From positions 1 through 64,000 of the forward strand of contig JAFLBE010000012.1 in assembly GCA_017303995.1 (NCBI GenBank): a stretch of DNA of 64,000 nucleotides. Direction: 5' to 3'. Source of the stretch: Bacteroidota bacterium. GTDB taxonomy: Bacteria > Bacteroidota > JABWAT01. The position numbers and the translations under genes are program-made. Positions 41,787 through 51,500 of the stretch are shown here, one piece after another. A model generated the notes under the pieces. The model ran no database searches and was not told the DNA's origin. It was given only the letters and a program-made list of their open reading frames with translations. Position 1 is the first letter of the stretch. Each line of letters begins with the position of its first letter.

Positions 41787-42320
41787 ATGGCTGAGTATCT
41801 CGAGGAAGAAATGCAACACTATCTTGAACCCATTGCAAAAAAACTGTCTGATGTTTCTTTTGCAGACATTTTATCCAGACCAATCAAAGATCTGAAACTG
41901 ATTCCGGCAACGCTTGTGAATGAAGATTCACCCTTGTCTGAAACCATTGGGATCATGCAAAACAAACAGTTCGGTGCTCTGCTTGTTACGCATAACGATC
42001 AGTTGGCGGGTATTTTCACTGAACGTGATATTCTGAACCGGCTTATTGGTGCAACACTTGAACTGGATAGTACGCCAGTATCAGCTTATATGACCAAAAA
42101 CCCTGAATCCTTAATGGATACTGACCCGGTTGTCTATGCCATGAATAAAATGGTTGTGGGCGGATTTCGTCACATTCCAATCACAGACAAAAACGGAAAA
42201 CCCGTTTCTGTTCTGTCAATCAGGGATTGTATTGCGTTCATCTGCAGTTTTTGCGATGAAGAAGTATTTAATCTCCCGATTAATCCGCAACGTGACGGAC
42301 AGGCAAGAGAAGGCGCTTAA
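41787..42320 (+). CDS. Tandem CBS-domain protein
   Basis: 177 residues with GGAGGGATTA before the ATG. After a 40-residue helical lead come two CBS motifs: VNEDSPLSETIGIMQNKQFGALLVTHNDQLAGIFTERDIL and YMTKNPESLMDTDPVVYAMNKMVVGGFRHIPITDKNGKPVSVLSIRD. The pair forms a Bateman module that binds adenine nucleotides and senses energy or second messengers. No catalytic domain is attached. The tail (FICSFCDEEVFNLP) has two cysteines. Confidence 0.92.
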   Translation: MAEYLEEEMQHYLEPIAKKLSDVSFADILSRPIKDLKLIPATLVNEDSPLSETIGIMQNKQFGALLVTHNDQLAGIFTERDILNRLIGATLELDSTPVSAYMTKNPESLMDTDPVVYAMNKMVVGGFRHIPITDKNGKPVSVLSIRDCIAFICSFCDEEVFNLPINPQRDGQAREGA

Positions 42321-42323
42321 ACT

Positions 42324-43094
42324 TTATTTTTTGAGCGCTTTTAATCTGAATTCCGATTTTTCGTCTTCAGTTGCTGCATTATTCCATTGATATAACGCAC
42401 TTTCCCAATCACCATAAAGTGAATTTGGAAGCATGATAAACCGGCTTCCGAATTCACTTTTTAGTTTTTCAACAGCTTGGTCACGGTCAGAAACAGACTT
42501 TCCGTCAAAAATATCTGAAAAATCAGCCAGGTTATCGCCGATCAAAAGGGTAATTGAATAGTTCTCACCAATCTTTTTCCGTCTTGGTTCCTTAGACGAT
42601 TCCTTTTCTCTGAAAACCATTTGGGATTCCAGAACTTGTGGAAAACCAACGGAAGTCAAATTTTTCATGGTTGCCGGGATGTCTGCAATTTTCCGGTTTG
42701 AGACATAGAAAATGGTAACATGCTTTTCATCAGCATAGTTTAAAAACTCAACTGCCCCCGGAATGGGAATTGCAATTGCTTCCTCAACCCACTCTTTCCA
42801 GCCTTTCGGGTAACTTTCTCCACTCAGGATTTGTCTGGCCTGGTAGGGCGAATTGTCGAGCAGGGTTTCGTCAATATCCACAATAATTGCGAATGGTTTT
42901 GTGACTGGCTGGGTAATAAGGGCAAAATCAAGACTAACCTTTGCAAAATTGTAAGCCTGAATCTGAAGGGCTTTCACTTCTGCAGCAGTTTGAAAATAAT
43001 TGACCGCCTGAACCGAATAGGCTTTACTTGAGGTCTGTGAAAATGCTGAACCGGTTAAGACTAAAAAGCTAAAAATGAGAAGTAAATTTTTCAT
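42324..43094 (-). CDS. HAD-superfamily acid phosphatase, e(P4)-like (class C)
   Basis: 256 residues with a signal peptide ending near SAFSQ. The HAD motif I is VDIDETLLDNS (nucleophile D and acid D), motif II is FYVSNRK, and motif IV is LLIGDNLADFSDIFDGK. Spacing and the YQARQILSGESYPKGWKEWVEEA block match the lipoprotein e(P4)/OmpP4 family, which removes phosphate from nucleotides outside the cytoplasm. No lipobox cysteine is seen, so it is probably soluble periplasmic. It converges on the CBS gene three bases away. Confidence 0.92.
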   Translation of the reverse strand: MKNLLLIFSFLVLTGSAFSQTSSKAYSVQAVNYFQTAAEVKALQIQAYNFAKVSLDFALITQPVTKPFAIIVDIDETLLDNSPYQARQILSGESYPKGWKEWVEEAIAIPIPGAVEFLNYADEKHVTIFYVSNRKIADIPATMKNLTSVGFPQVLESQMVFREKESSKEPRRKKIGENYSITLLIGDNLADFSDIFDGKSVSDRDQAVEKLKSEFGSRFIMLPNSLYGDWESALYQWNNAATEDEKSEFRLKALKK

Positions 43095-43289
43095 AACGGA
43101 AAAGGTAAAATTTGGAAGTTGAAAATGGTCGATGATGAAAACTGAATCTGTAAAGGCTAATTAATTTAAGGGTTTACCTGATTAAAAACAAAACGAATTG
43201 CCAGGCCTGTGTTTGTATCACCCGGAATTTACCCAGGCACCTTACCGGTGGTTGATTGGTTTTATATCAGGTTACAAACGACCTCCCTC

Positions 43290-43319
43290 TTGAAAATGAC
43301 CAAACTTTACCTATTTTTG
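43290..43319 (+). promoter_or_regulatory. Bacteroidota-type promoter candidate
   Basis: TTG at 43290-43292, a 19-base spacer, then TATTTTTG at 43312-43319, 30 bases before the ATG at 43350. It has the same spacing as the fabH candidate. Confidence 0.45.
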
Positions 43320-43349
43320 AGTAAGCAAAACAGAAGGAGCTGAGCACAT

Positions 43350-43526
43350 ATGACATCAGATAATAAGGCAATTACCAAAAAACGGAAAATCAGAACCGCC
43401 ATTTTTATTGTGTTAACAACGCTATTTACGGTTTATATTTTTCTGTTTCCTCAACTTTGGATTTTTGCCACCATCATGGCTCTTTTGTGTGCAGTTGCCC
43501 TGATCATAAATCTCCGTCTGAAATAA
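43350..43526 (+). CDS. Small two-helix membrane protein
   Basis: 58 residues. A basic lead (MTSDNKAITKKRKIRT) is followed by two hydrophobic helices (AIFIVLTTLFTVYIFLFP and LWIFATIMALLCAVALIINL) and a positive end (RLK). AAGGAG precedes the ATG by 10-11 bases and a promoter candidate lies upstream, so it looks like a real gene, missed because of its size. Family unknown. The YtfJ-like gene starts 40 bases later and is probably co-transcribed. Confidence 0.7.
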   Translation: MTSDNKAITKKRKIRTAIFIVLTTLFTVYIFLFPQLWIFATIMALLCAVALIINLRLK

Positions 43527-43565
43527 CCTTCTTTTCATTTTTACAACAACCAATAAGGAAAAACG

Positions 43566-44087
43566 ATGAAATCACTGCTGATATGTTTATCACTTTTTAG
43601 TCTTCCGTTAATGGCGTCTGCGCAGGTGGCGAACGGTGTGATGCTTCCAAAGGCTGATCTGAGCGGTAATAATGGCGGACGTTTAAACGGCCAATCGTGG
43701 AGCAGTACAGAAATTACGGGTAAAGTCTATACCATGATGTATGTTGATCCTGATGAAAAGGGAATCAACGAACATGTTGAGCAAGCTTTGAAAGCCGAGA
43801 ATTTCCCGAGGGATAAATATGGCTCAATCGCAATGATCAATATGGATGCCAGCTGGAAACCCAATGCGGTCATTAAAATGGTTATTGATGGAAAGCAAAA
43901 AGACTTTCCGCATACAATTTATGTGATGGATAAGGACAAAATTCTGGTCAAAAAATGGGGATTGGCAGACGATAACTACCATGTGATCACCTTTGATAAA
44001 ACCGGAAAAGTGATTTTCCAAAAGGCTGGAAAATTGTCTGATGCAGATGTGAAAAAATTGATTGAAGTGATTAAAGCCAATTTGTAA
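43566..44087 (+). CDS. YtfJ-like periplasmic thioredoxin-fold protein
   Basis: 173 residues. A signal peptide ends at LMASAQ. The mature part has YTMMYVDPDEKGINEHVEQALKAENFP and KDFPHTIYVMDKDKILVKKWGLADDNYHVITFDKTGKVIF, the pattern of the YtfJ family, a thioredoxin-like fold without the CxxC site. A periplasmic location is likely; the role is unknown. AGGAAAAACG precedes the ATG. Confidence 0.75.
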   Translation: MKSLLICLSLFSLPLMASAQVANGVMLPKADLSGNNGGRLNGQSWSSTEITGKVYTMMYVDPDEKGINEHVEQALKAENFPRDKYGSIAMINMDASWKPNAVIKMVIDGKQKDFPHTIYVMDKDKILVKKWGLADDNYHVITFDKTGKVIFQKAGKLSDADVKKLIEVIKANL

Positions 44088-44098
44088 GAATCGGCAGT

Positions 44099-44434
44099 TC
44101 AACTTGAAAATTTAAGTCCGACAATTCCGGCAACAATCAAAAGCATGCAAACCATTCTGATGGCTGTTGCCGGTTCCTTAAATAAAATCATCCCCAGAAT
44201 TGCAGTCCCGACTGCACCAATTCCCGTCCAAATTGCATAAGCCGTCCCAACCGGCATTTTTTCAACTGCCTTCGCTAGAAAAACAAAACTCAGAATCATA
44301 GCAATAACTGTGAAAATGGTGGGTTTTAATTTGGTCAGACCTTCAGAATATTTGAGTCCGATTGCCCAGGAAATTTCAAGAATTCCTGCAATGATGAGAA
44401 AAAGCCAGCCGGATGAAAGCAAATGGAACCTCAA
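44099..44434 (-). CDS. Small multidrug resistance (SMR/SugE-like) transporter
   Basis: 111 residues with four transmembrane helices. The N-terminal GWLFLIIAGILEISWAIGLKYSEGLTKLKP has the conserved SMR glutamate (E in LEISWA) and the SugE-like WAIGLKYSEG. Later AVEKMPVGTAYAIWTGIGAVGTAILGM is the signature Y-A-x-W-T-G. It exports quaternary ammonium or guanidinium cations. No ATG is available: the frame opens with TTG (44434-44432), which belongs to the tandem (TCAATGG)n repeat. The repeat thus forms its 5' end and leader. Confidence 0.9.
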   Translation of the reverse strand: MRFHLLSSGWLFLIIAGILEISWAIGLKYSEGLTKLKPTIFTVIAMILSFVFLAKAVEKMPVGTAYAIWTGIGAVGTAILGMILFKEPATAIRMVCMLLIVAGIVGLKFSS

Positions 44435-44498
44435 TGGTCAATGGTCAATGGTCAATGGTCAATGGTCAATGGTCAATGGTCAATGGTCAATGGTCAAT
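44431..44498. repeat. Heptanucleotide tandem repeat (TCAATGG)9
   Basis: Nine perfect head-to-tail copies of TCAATGG and a partial tenth. The first copies overlap the presumed TTG start of the SMR gene. Read on the minus strand each unit is CCATTGA. Changes in copy number would alter the leader length and, if translation starts inside, the frame. Confidence 0.97.
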
Positions 44499-44626
44499 TT
44501 ATATTAGTCTTTTAAAATAGGTCGTTCAATTCAAAATTTAAAATTAATCATTCAAAATTCTCAAACCTTCCGGTTCGGTAATAAACCTGAAAATAACTAA
44601 ATTGAAGATTATTTTACTGGATCACC

Positions 44627-45139
<513 letters not shown>

Positions 45140-45300
45140 AAAATTTTAGCTTTGTAAGGTAAGTTCTTCAATTCAAAATTTAAAACTCATTTTGTATTAA
45201 AAGCCTGAAAGGCTGACAGGATTGTAGAGAAACCATAACCCACAAAACAATAAAAACCCCGAAGCCCAAGGCTTCGCCGCGGGTTAAAAGGGTGGCATGA

Positions 45301-45567
45301 TTATAGACTTTGGTTTTGTTGTTGCAGTTCATTCCGGGTTTTTTCTGCCATTTCTATAAAATCCTGAAAACCTGAAGAAAAAAGTTCGTGCCATTGAAAA
45401 TTCGAATACCAGGTCCGGTGAGATGCCGGAATATTTGGATTCAGGCAAAAGAAATCCTTTGAATCAAAAATGACGTTATTGATTTCGAGTTGATTATACC
45501 GTTCCGGATTGGCATAAACCCTTTTTAAAACAGCAAGATGATGTTCTATTTCAGAATTATCTTTCAT
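45301..45567 (-). CDS. Small soluble protein, unknown
   Basis: 88 residues from ATG 45567 (AGGAAGG 10 bases upstream); a TTG frame extends to 45618. The sequence MKDNSEIEHHLAVLKRVYANPERYNQLEINNVIFDSK, then TWYSNFQWHELFSSGFQDFIEMAEKTRNEL has no recognised domain or signal. It may be a real hypothetical gene given its codon pattern and ribosome site. Confidence 0.55.
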   Translation of the reverse strand: MKDNSEIEHHLAVLKRVYANPERYNQLEINNVIFDSKDFFCLNPNIPASHRTWYSNFQWHELFSSGFQDFIEMAEKTRNELQQQNQSL

Positions 45568-45640
45568 TCTATAAAAACCTTCCTGTTTTGACTTGTACCC
45601 ATTTTTCTCTACTTTCAACTCAATTTAACCAAATTACCTG

Positions 45641-46102
45641 ATGATCAGAGCTTTTCTTCTTTTTGTTCTTATTTCTGGCCTTACAGTAAGTTCCTATGGA
45701 CAGCGCACAACAGGTGTAGGTGCCCGTTGGGGAACTGTAAACGGATTTACTGTTAAACACTGGACAAACAATATCAATTCCATCGATGGCACCTTATCCT
45801 ACACGATAAAGGAATTTGCTTTTGTTGATCTCAACTATTCCTGGCATTTCAGCGGACTTATTGATAAGTACACCATTTTCTTCTATTGGTCACATGGGGC
45901 ATTTGTCGGAAAATCTTCAGGAAAAGGTAAATCCCTTTCAGAGAAGTTTCCATCCTGGTACACCGGTGCCTCAATTCGTGGTGGCGTATCTGTTCCCATC
46001 GGAAATATTGATATTGCAGTAGAATCAGGCGGGCGTTCAACAGTTCTCCCCAAGGTTTTTGGTGAACTGTTTACCGAAGGAATAATCAGATATTGGTTTT
46101 GA
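45641..46102 (+). CDS. Secreted beta-rich (outer-membrane-barrel-like) small protein
   Basis: 153 residues with a signal peptide ending near SSYGQ. The mature part alternates aromatic and glycine-rich strands (GVGARWGTVNGFTVKHW, FVDLNYSWHFSGLIDKYTIFFYWSHGAFVG, GASIRGGVSVPIGNIDIAVESGG) and ends in aromatic YWF. This resembles small outer-membrane beta-barrels of Bacteroidota. No family is recognised. Confidence 0.68.
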   Translation: MIRAFLLFVLISGLTVSSYGQRTTGVGARWGTVNGFTVKHWTNNINSIDGTLSYTIKEFAFVDLNYSWHFSGLIDKYTIFFYWSHGAFVGKSSGKGKSLSEKFPSWYTGASIRGGVSVPIGNIDIAVESGGRSTVLPKVFGELFTEGIIRYWF

Positions 46103-46198
46103 ATCTGGCAATTGCAATCAACCTGATCAATTTTGCCAACATTTTTGCATGGTTCCGTATTTTAAGGTCCTGACCTAAATAAATTAGCTATTAAACAG

Positions 46199-47179
46199 TC
46201 ACTTATCTCTAACAAGGCGGACAGAAAAACCATACCCTTTATTGTAGCCGTATCTTATCACCTCGGCACTATTGTGGTACATCGCATGGCTCCAGGCGTA
46301 ATCGGTATCCTTTTCAGTAGAACTCCAGCAAATACCGAAATTGCCAAGATCGCTGAAATGACCAGCGAAGTTACGATACCCACCAGGAAGTGCGCTGAAC
46401 CCATAGTCATCTGTACCATTCCCGCTAGAATTCCAACCCGATTTTGCCTTTAATTTCGTTCCGGCATTTGAACCAATAAAATTGGATAACTTTGTCCAGT
46501 CTTCGTCTGTTGGCACACGCCAACCGCCGGTTGCAGGGGCAAGTTTTCCTGTAAATACTGCGAACCAATTGTAAAGGTAGCCGTGAGATGATGCAATAGT
46601 TTCATCATTGTTATAAGCACAATAGGCACTTGTTTTCAAATTTGTCCATGTTGCAGCTTCGGTAACTTTGGATATAGCTGTTCCATCATTAAATACTGTT
46701 GTCCTTAAATTCTCAACGGTCCATTCCTGAGTTCCAATGGTAACAATGTTGTAGGTGTAACCATTATAAGTAAGCGTTCCACCGGTACCTTCTGTTGTGG
46801 TAAAACTATATTGACTTCCGTATGAAGTTCCAACCCGATTCGTAGCATAAGCCCGAACATAATACTTCGTACCCGCAGTTAATCCAGTAATCGTACTTGT
46901 AAAAATGCCTGTACCCTCACCGTCGGTTGTTTTATTACCACTCACAACCGGGTTTTCAGTTGTACTCCAGCAAACCCCACGACTTGTTACAGGTTCCCCT
47001 CCGTCATTAGTAATATTGCCACCAGATTTTGCAGTTGTGGACGTGATAGTTGTTACTTCCGTTGTGGTTAGAACTGGTAAATTTTTCGATGTATCTTCAG
47101 GCCCGGTTGACGGATCATCTTTTTTACAGCTACCGAATAAAATAATTGTGGCCAATAAAATGGTAATGATTTGCTTCAT
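46199..47179 (-). CDS. FISUMP lipoprotein with fibronectin-like domain
   Basis: 326 residues with lipobox FGSCKK. Residues about 37-130 form a fibronectin type III-like segment common in this group (TTEVTTITSTTAKSGGNITNDGGEPVTSRGVCWS to GLTAGTKYYVRAYATN). The C-terminal half is a FISUMP domain (IVTIGTQEWTVENLRT, GYLYNWFAVFTGKLAPATGGWRVPTDEDW, GFSALPGGYR, GYGFSVRLVRDK). It is a paralogue of 36502-37203. The role is probably surface display; function unknown. Confidence 0.92.
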   Translation of the reverse strand: MKQIITILLATIILFGSCKKDDPSTGPEDTSKNLPVLTTTEVTTITSTTAKSGGNITNDGGEPVTSRGVCWSTTENPVVSGNKTTDGEGTGIFTSTITGLTAGTKYYVRAYATNRVGTSYGSQYSFTTTEGTGGTLTYNGYTYNIVTIGTQEWTVENLRTTVFNDGTAISKVTEAATWTNLKTSAYCAYNNDETIASSHGYLYNWFAVFTGKLAPATGGWRVPTDEDWTKLSNFIGSNAGTKLKAKSGWNSSGNGTDDYGFSALPGGYRNFAGHFSDLGNFGICWSSTEKDTDYAWSHAMYHNSAEVIRYGYNKGYGFSVRLVRDK

Positions 47180-47405
47180 TGTTGTCCTTTTATTTGTTGC
47201 CTTTTATATTAAGTTCTAAAGAAAAATATCAAAATGATTTCTAACATAACGAATCCATCATTAGATTTCAAAGCCTGTTATCGTTCTTATCAATATTTTG
47301 TTTACATTAGAGAAAAATTGTTCTGTTTTTAGCTGACCATCTGAAAAATTAGAGAACACGCCTTTTTTGTTTTATAAAAACCATTGAAGACCAAACGGAG
47401 AACCC

Positions 47406-48548
47406 ATGTTTGAGATGACCGAATCAATGAAGTTGGTACAACAAACCCTTTCCGATTTTGCTGTACGCCGAATCAAACCCGAATTTATGATTTGGGATGA
47501 AGCACAAACCTTTCCGACACACATTTTTCATGAATTGGGTGAACTTGGTTTTGCAGGGATCATTTTTCCTGAGAAATTTGGTGGCGCCGGAATGGGATAT
47601 ATGGAGTATGTAACTGCTATTGCAGAATTGTCTAAGATTGATGGCTCTGTCGGGATTTCAATTGCGGCACATAATTCACTTTGTGCAAATCATATTTACC
47701 TCAATTCTACCGAAGAACAAAAGCAAAAATGGCTGATCCCGCTTGCTCAGGGGAAAAAAATCGGGGCTTGGGGTTTAACTGAACCTCACTCGGGTTCAGA
47801 TGCGGGTGGGTTGAAAACAACCGCCATTATTGACGGTGATAATTATATCGTCAACGGTTCAAAGCAATTTATTACCCATTCTCACTCTGCTGATATTTTT
47901 GTTGTCCTGGTAAATACAAATCCGTCAAAGGGAACAAAAGGCGTAACTGCACTGGTTCTCGAAAAAGGCATGGCTGGTTTTACACACGGGAAAAAGGAAA
48001 ATAAACTTGGATTACGTGCGTCAGAAACCGGTGAACTGATTTTTAACAATGTAAAAGTTCCGGTTGCCAATCGGTTGGGTGATGAAGGAGAGGGTTTTGC
48101 TCAGGCCATGAAAGTTTTGGATGGTGGCCGGATTTCAATTGCTGCTTTGGCCCTCGGGATGGCGGAAGGTGCCTATGAAGCCTGTCTGAAATATGTTCAT
48201 GAACGGAAAGCTTTCGGGAAACCAATCAAGGATTTTCAGGCCATTCAATTTAAGCTTGCTGATATGAAAACGGAAATTGAAGCAGCACGACTGATGACTT
48301 ACCAGGCTGCTTCGATGAAGGACCAGGGAAAATCGACTACTCTGGAATCTGCTATGTGCAAACTTTATGCTTCAGAGGTTTCGGTTAGAGTGGCCAATGA
48401 AGCGGTTCAGATTTTTGGCGGATATGGATATGTGAAAGACTTTCCGGTAGAAAAATTTTACAGAGACGTAAAACTTTGTACAATTGGCGAGGGAACAAGT
48501 GAAATTCAACGGATCGTTATCGCCAGGAAAGTTCTGGATTCCAAATAG
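47406..48548 (+). CDS. Acyl-CoA dehydrogenase
   Basis: 380 residues, the standard length. Signature 1 is GAWGLTEPHSGSDAGGLKTTA; the FAD/substrate region has QFITHSHSADIF; the C-terminus has QIFGGYGYVKDFPVEKFYRDVKLCTIGEGTSEIQRIVIAR, in which the catalytic Glu is in the GEGTSE segment. It catalyses alpha,beta-dehydrogenation of acyl-CoA in beta-oxidation, passing electrons to ETF. Short/medium-chain type is likely. GGAG precedes the ATG. Confidence 0.96.
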   Translation: MFEMTESMKLVQQTLSDFAVRRIKPEFMIWDEAQTFPTHIFHELGELGFAGIIFPEKFGGAGMGYMEYVTAIAELSKIDGSVGISIAAHNSLCANHIYLNSTEEQKQKWLIPLAQGKKIGAWGLTEPHSGSDAGGLKTTAIIDGDNYIVNGSKQFITHSHSADIFVVLVNTNPSKGTKGVTALVLEKGMAGFTHGKKENKLGLRASETGELIFNNVKVPVANRLGDEGEGFAQAMKVLDGGRISIAALALGMAEGAYEACLKYVHERKAFGKPIKDFQAIQFKLADMKTEIEAARLMTYQAASMKDQGKSTTLESAMCKLYASEVSVRVANEAVQIFGGYGYVKDFPVEKFYRDVKLCTIGEGTSEIQRIVIARKVLDSK

Positions 48549-48556
48549 AGATTCGG

Positions 48557-51500
48557 TCATTCAACAACGGGCAATTCTATCCAGAAGGTACTGCCTTCAT
48601 TTAGTTTGCTCGTCACCCCAACTTTTCCACCGTGTAATTCTACCAGTTGCTTTACAATGGATAAACCCAAACCGGTAGAAGTTTCTCCGCCGGTTGGTTT
48701 TGCCGTTAACCGCTGAAATTTCCCAAAAATCTTTTTCAAATCCTCTTCAGAAAGACCAGGACCATGATCGGTTACTTTTACCAAAACGGAGTTCTCACTT
48801 TTTTCGGTTGAAACAATGATTTCTGATCCGTGCTCAGAATATTTAATTGCATTCCCGATCAGATTTTCAATAGATTCACCGAGCCGGCCTTTGTCACCAG
48901 AAATGAATTTATTTCCGTTCAGACTTAATTTGATTTTCTGATTTTTGCTTTCTGCAGAAGGAATCAAATCCTGAGTGATTGATTCCACCAGCTGATTCAA
49001 CCCTATTTTTTCATATTTCAACTCGATTTTACCAGCATCAATTGTTGCAGAAACCAATAATTCATTGACCTGATGCAGCATTCGCTGGGCCGCCTGACTG
49101 ATCTGGGCGGTTCGTTTGGCAATGAGTTCATTTCCGGGATTTTGCAACGTCAGCATTTCGGCATAACCCGTAATTGCCTGAAGCGGATTTTTAAGATCAT
49201 GTGCAGCGATGTTCAGCAATTCGGTTTTAAGTTCGTTGGCTTCTCTGAGCTGTTCATTTTTTGTTGAAAGCTCCTGATTGATCCATTTTACTTCCAGTTC
49301 CTGGCGGTATAAACTGATCAGGTTTTTTACCCGGGCCATGAGTTCTTTTGCATAAAACGGTTTATACATGTAGTCATTGGCGCCAGATTCAAGTCCTTCA
49401 ACCTTCATGTCACCGGTTGCTTTAGCGGTGAGCAGAATGACAGGAATATTACTTGTTGACGGATCAGTTTTTAAAATCCGGCAAAAGTCATATCCATTCA
49501 TTACCGGCATCATAACGTCACTGATCACCAGATCAGGCTGATGTTCTCTAACCGATTCAAGGCCTTCTTCACCATTTCCTGCTTCCCTGATCAGATACTG
49601 ATCTTTCAGAATATCTTTGATATAATTGCGGATGTCACGGTTATCATCAACAACAAGAATCATTTCCTGCCGGCGATGAGCAGGTTCCTGGTTTTGTGTC
49701 TGATTGGGATGATTGTTAAGGTCATCCTGTTCAAGATCTGAAATCTCAAGTTTTAGATTCTCCTCCGTCATCAGGTCGGAGATATGCGGGGCATCTTCGA
49801 TGATATATTCAGGCGGAAGGTGATCTTTGCCGGTTTTGAATCTGACAATGAACGTTGAGCCAATCCCCGGTTTACTTATTACAGAAATAGTTCCGCCATG
49901 CAGATCAACAAAATCACGTACCAGGGCCAGACCAATTCCTGTACCAGTCATTCCTGAAACTGAAACATTTGAGGTTTGCCTGAACCTTTCAAAAATGTGG
50001 GGAATATCCTGCTCAGGAATTCCAACACCCGTATCGGATATTGAAACTTCAACCCAGCCCGGGGCTTCATTCACGGGTGATTTTTGAAGATCCACTGTGA
50101 TGGTACCCTCTTCGTTTGTAAACTTGAAGGCATTTGACAACAGATTATAGAATATTTTATCAACCTTATCACGGTCAAAAAAGAGAAGTGCATTTTCAGC
50201 AGAACTATTGAAAATCAGGTGGATTTTTCGTCTTTCTGCATAGGCAGAAAAAGCAGCCGAAAGATCCTTCAGGAAAGAAACCAGGTTTCCTTCTGATGCT
50301 TTCAAAGTCATTTTCCCGCTTTCCATTTTTGAAATATCAAGAAGCTGATTAATCAGCCGTAGCAGCCGTCTTGAATTTCTGAGCATCATTTCAAGCTGAC
50401 TCATCAGACCAGGTGGAATGGGGCCATAACCGCCATTCAGCGCATGTTCAAGCGGACCAATCGTAAGGGTAAGCGGAGTTCTGAATTCGTGGGAGACATT
50501 TGAAAAGAATTGGGATTTGGCCTGATCCATTTCCACAATTTTTTGCTTTTGTTCTTCAATTACTTTTGCGGCACGTTCTGCTTCATGCCAGGCAATCTCG
50601 ACTTCTGCAAGAGCCGTTTCTGCACGGTCTTTTTGTTCTTCTATGTCCTGAGTCCGCTCTTTAATAACCGCCCGCAATCTTCGTTCTGATTCTTTTAGTT
50701 TTCTAACCCGGCGTTTGTAGTAATACAGAGCTGATCCAGAAATCAGGAGGGCCAGAAACAGATAAAACCAGATGGTTTCCCAAAAGTGAGGCTTTAGAGT
50801 GAAAGTTAGTGAGGCTCCTGTTTCGTTCCAGATACCTTCAGGGTTTGATGCCAGCACCTGAAACGTGTAGGTTCCTGGTGGAAGATTGGTGTAAAATGCA
50901 GTTCGTCTGGTTTCTGTAAACGTCCATTCAGCATCAAAGCCAATCAATTTGTACTTATATCTGACTTTTAGGGGAGCCTGAAAATTAAATCCGATAAAAT
51001 GAAATTCCAGTTTATCATTTCCGGGTTCAAGAGTAATTTCGTTCTGGCCAGAATAAACTGTTTTACCCGCAATCATATTTTCAATCAGCACTGTCGGAAT
51101 TCTGGCTGGAGCACCAAGATCATTCGGATCTGCAATGACAACTCCCTCAGCTGTTGGAATCCAGATCTGACCATTTTTCATTTTCCAGCCGGCAGGTTGG
51201 GAACCCCCATTGCACTGAATGGTTTTCATCCCGTCGGTTTTGTCAAATTTTCTGATTTTAAAGGATGCAACGTAACCGTCAGCAAAATTGTTGAGTTCAC
51301 TTCTTGAAACCTGATAGGGTCCTTTATTGCAGGTCAGCCACAGATTTCCCTTATCATCTTCAAGAATCTGAAGAATCAGGTCATCAAGAAGACCGTCAGC
51401 GGAAGTAAATTGTGTAACTTTTTTTCCTTTTACTCTGAACAGTCCATTGTTTGTCCCAATCCAGAGAAGCCCGTCTGCATCTTCATGAAAAGCAAATACA

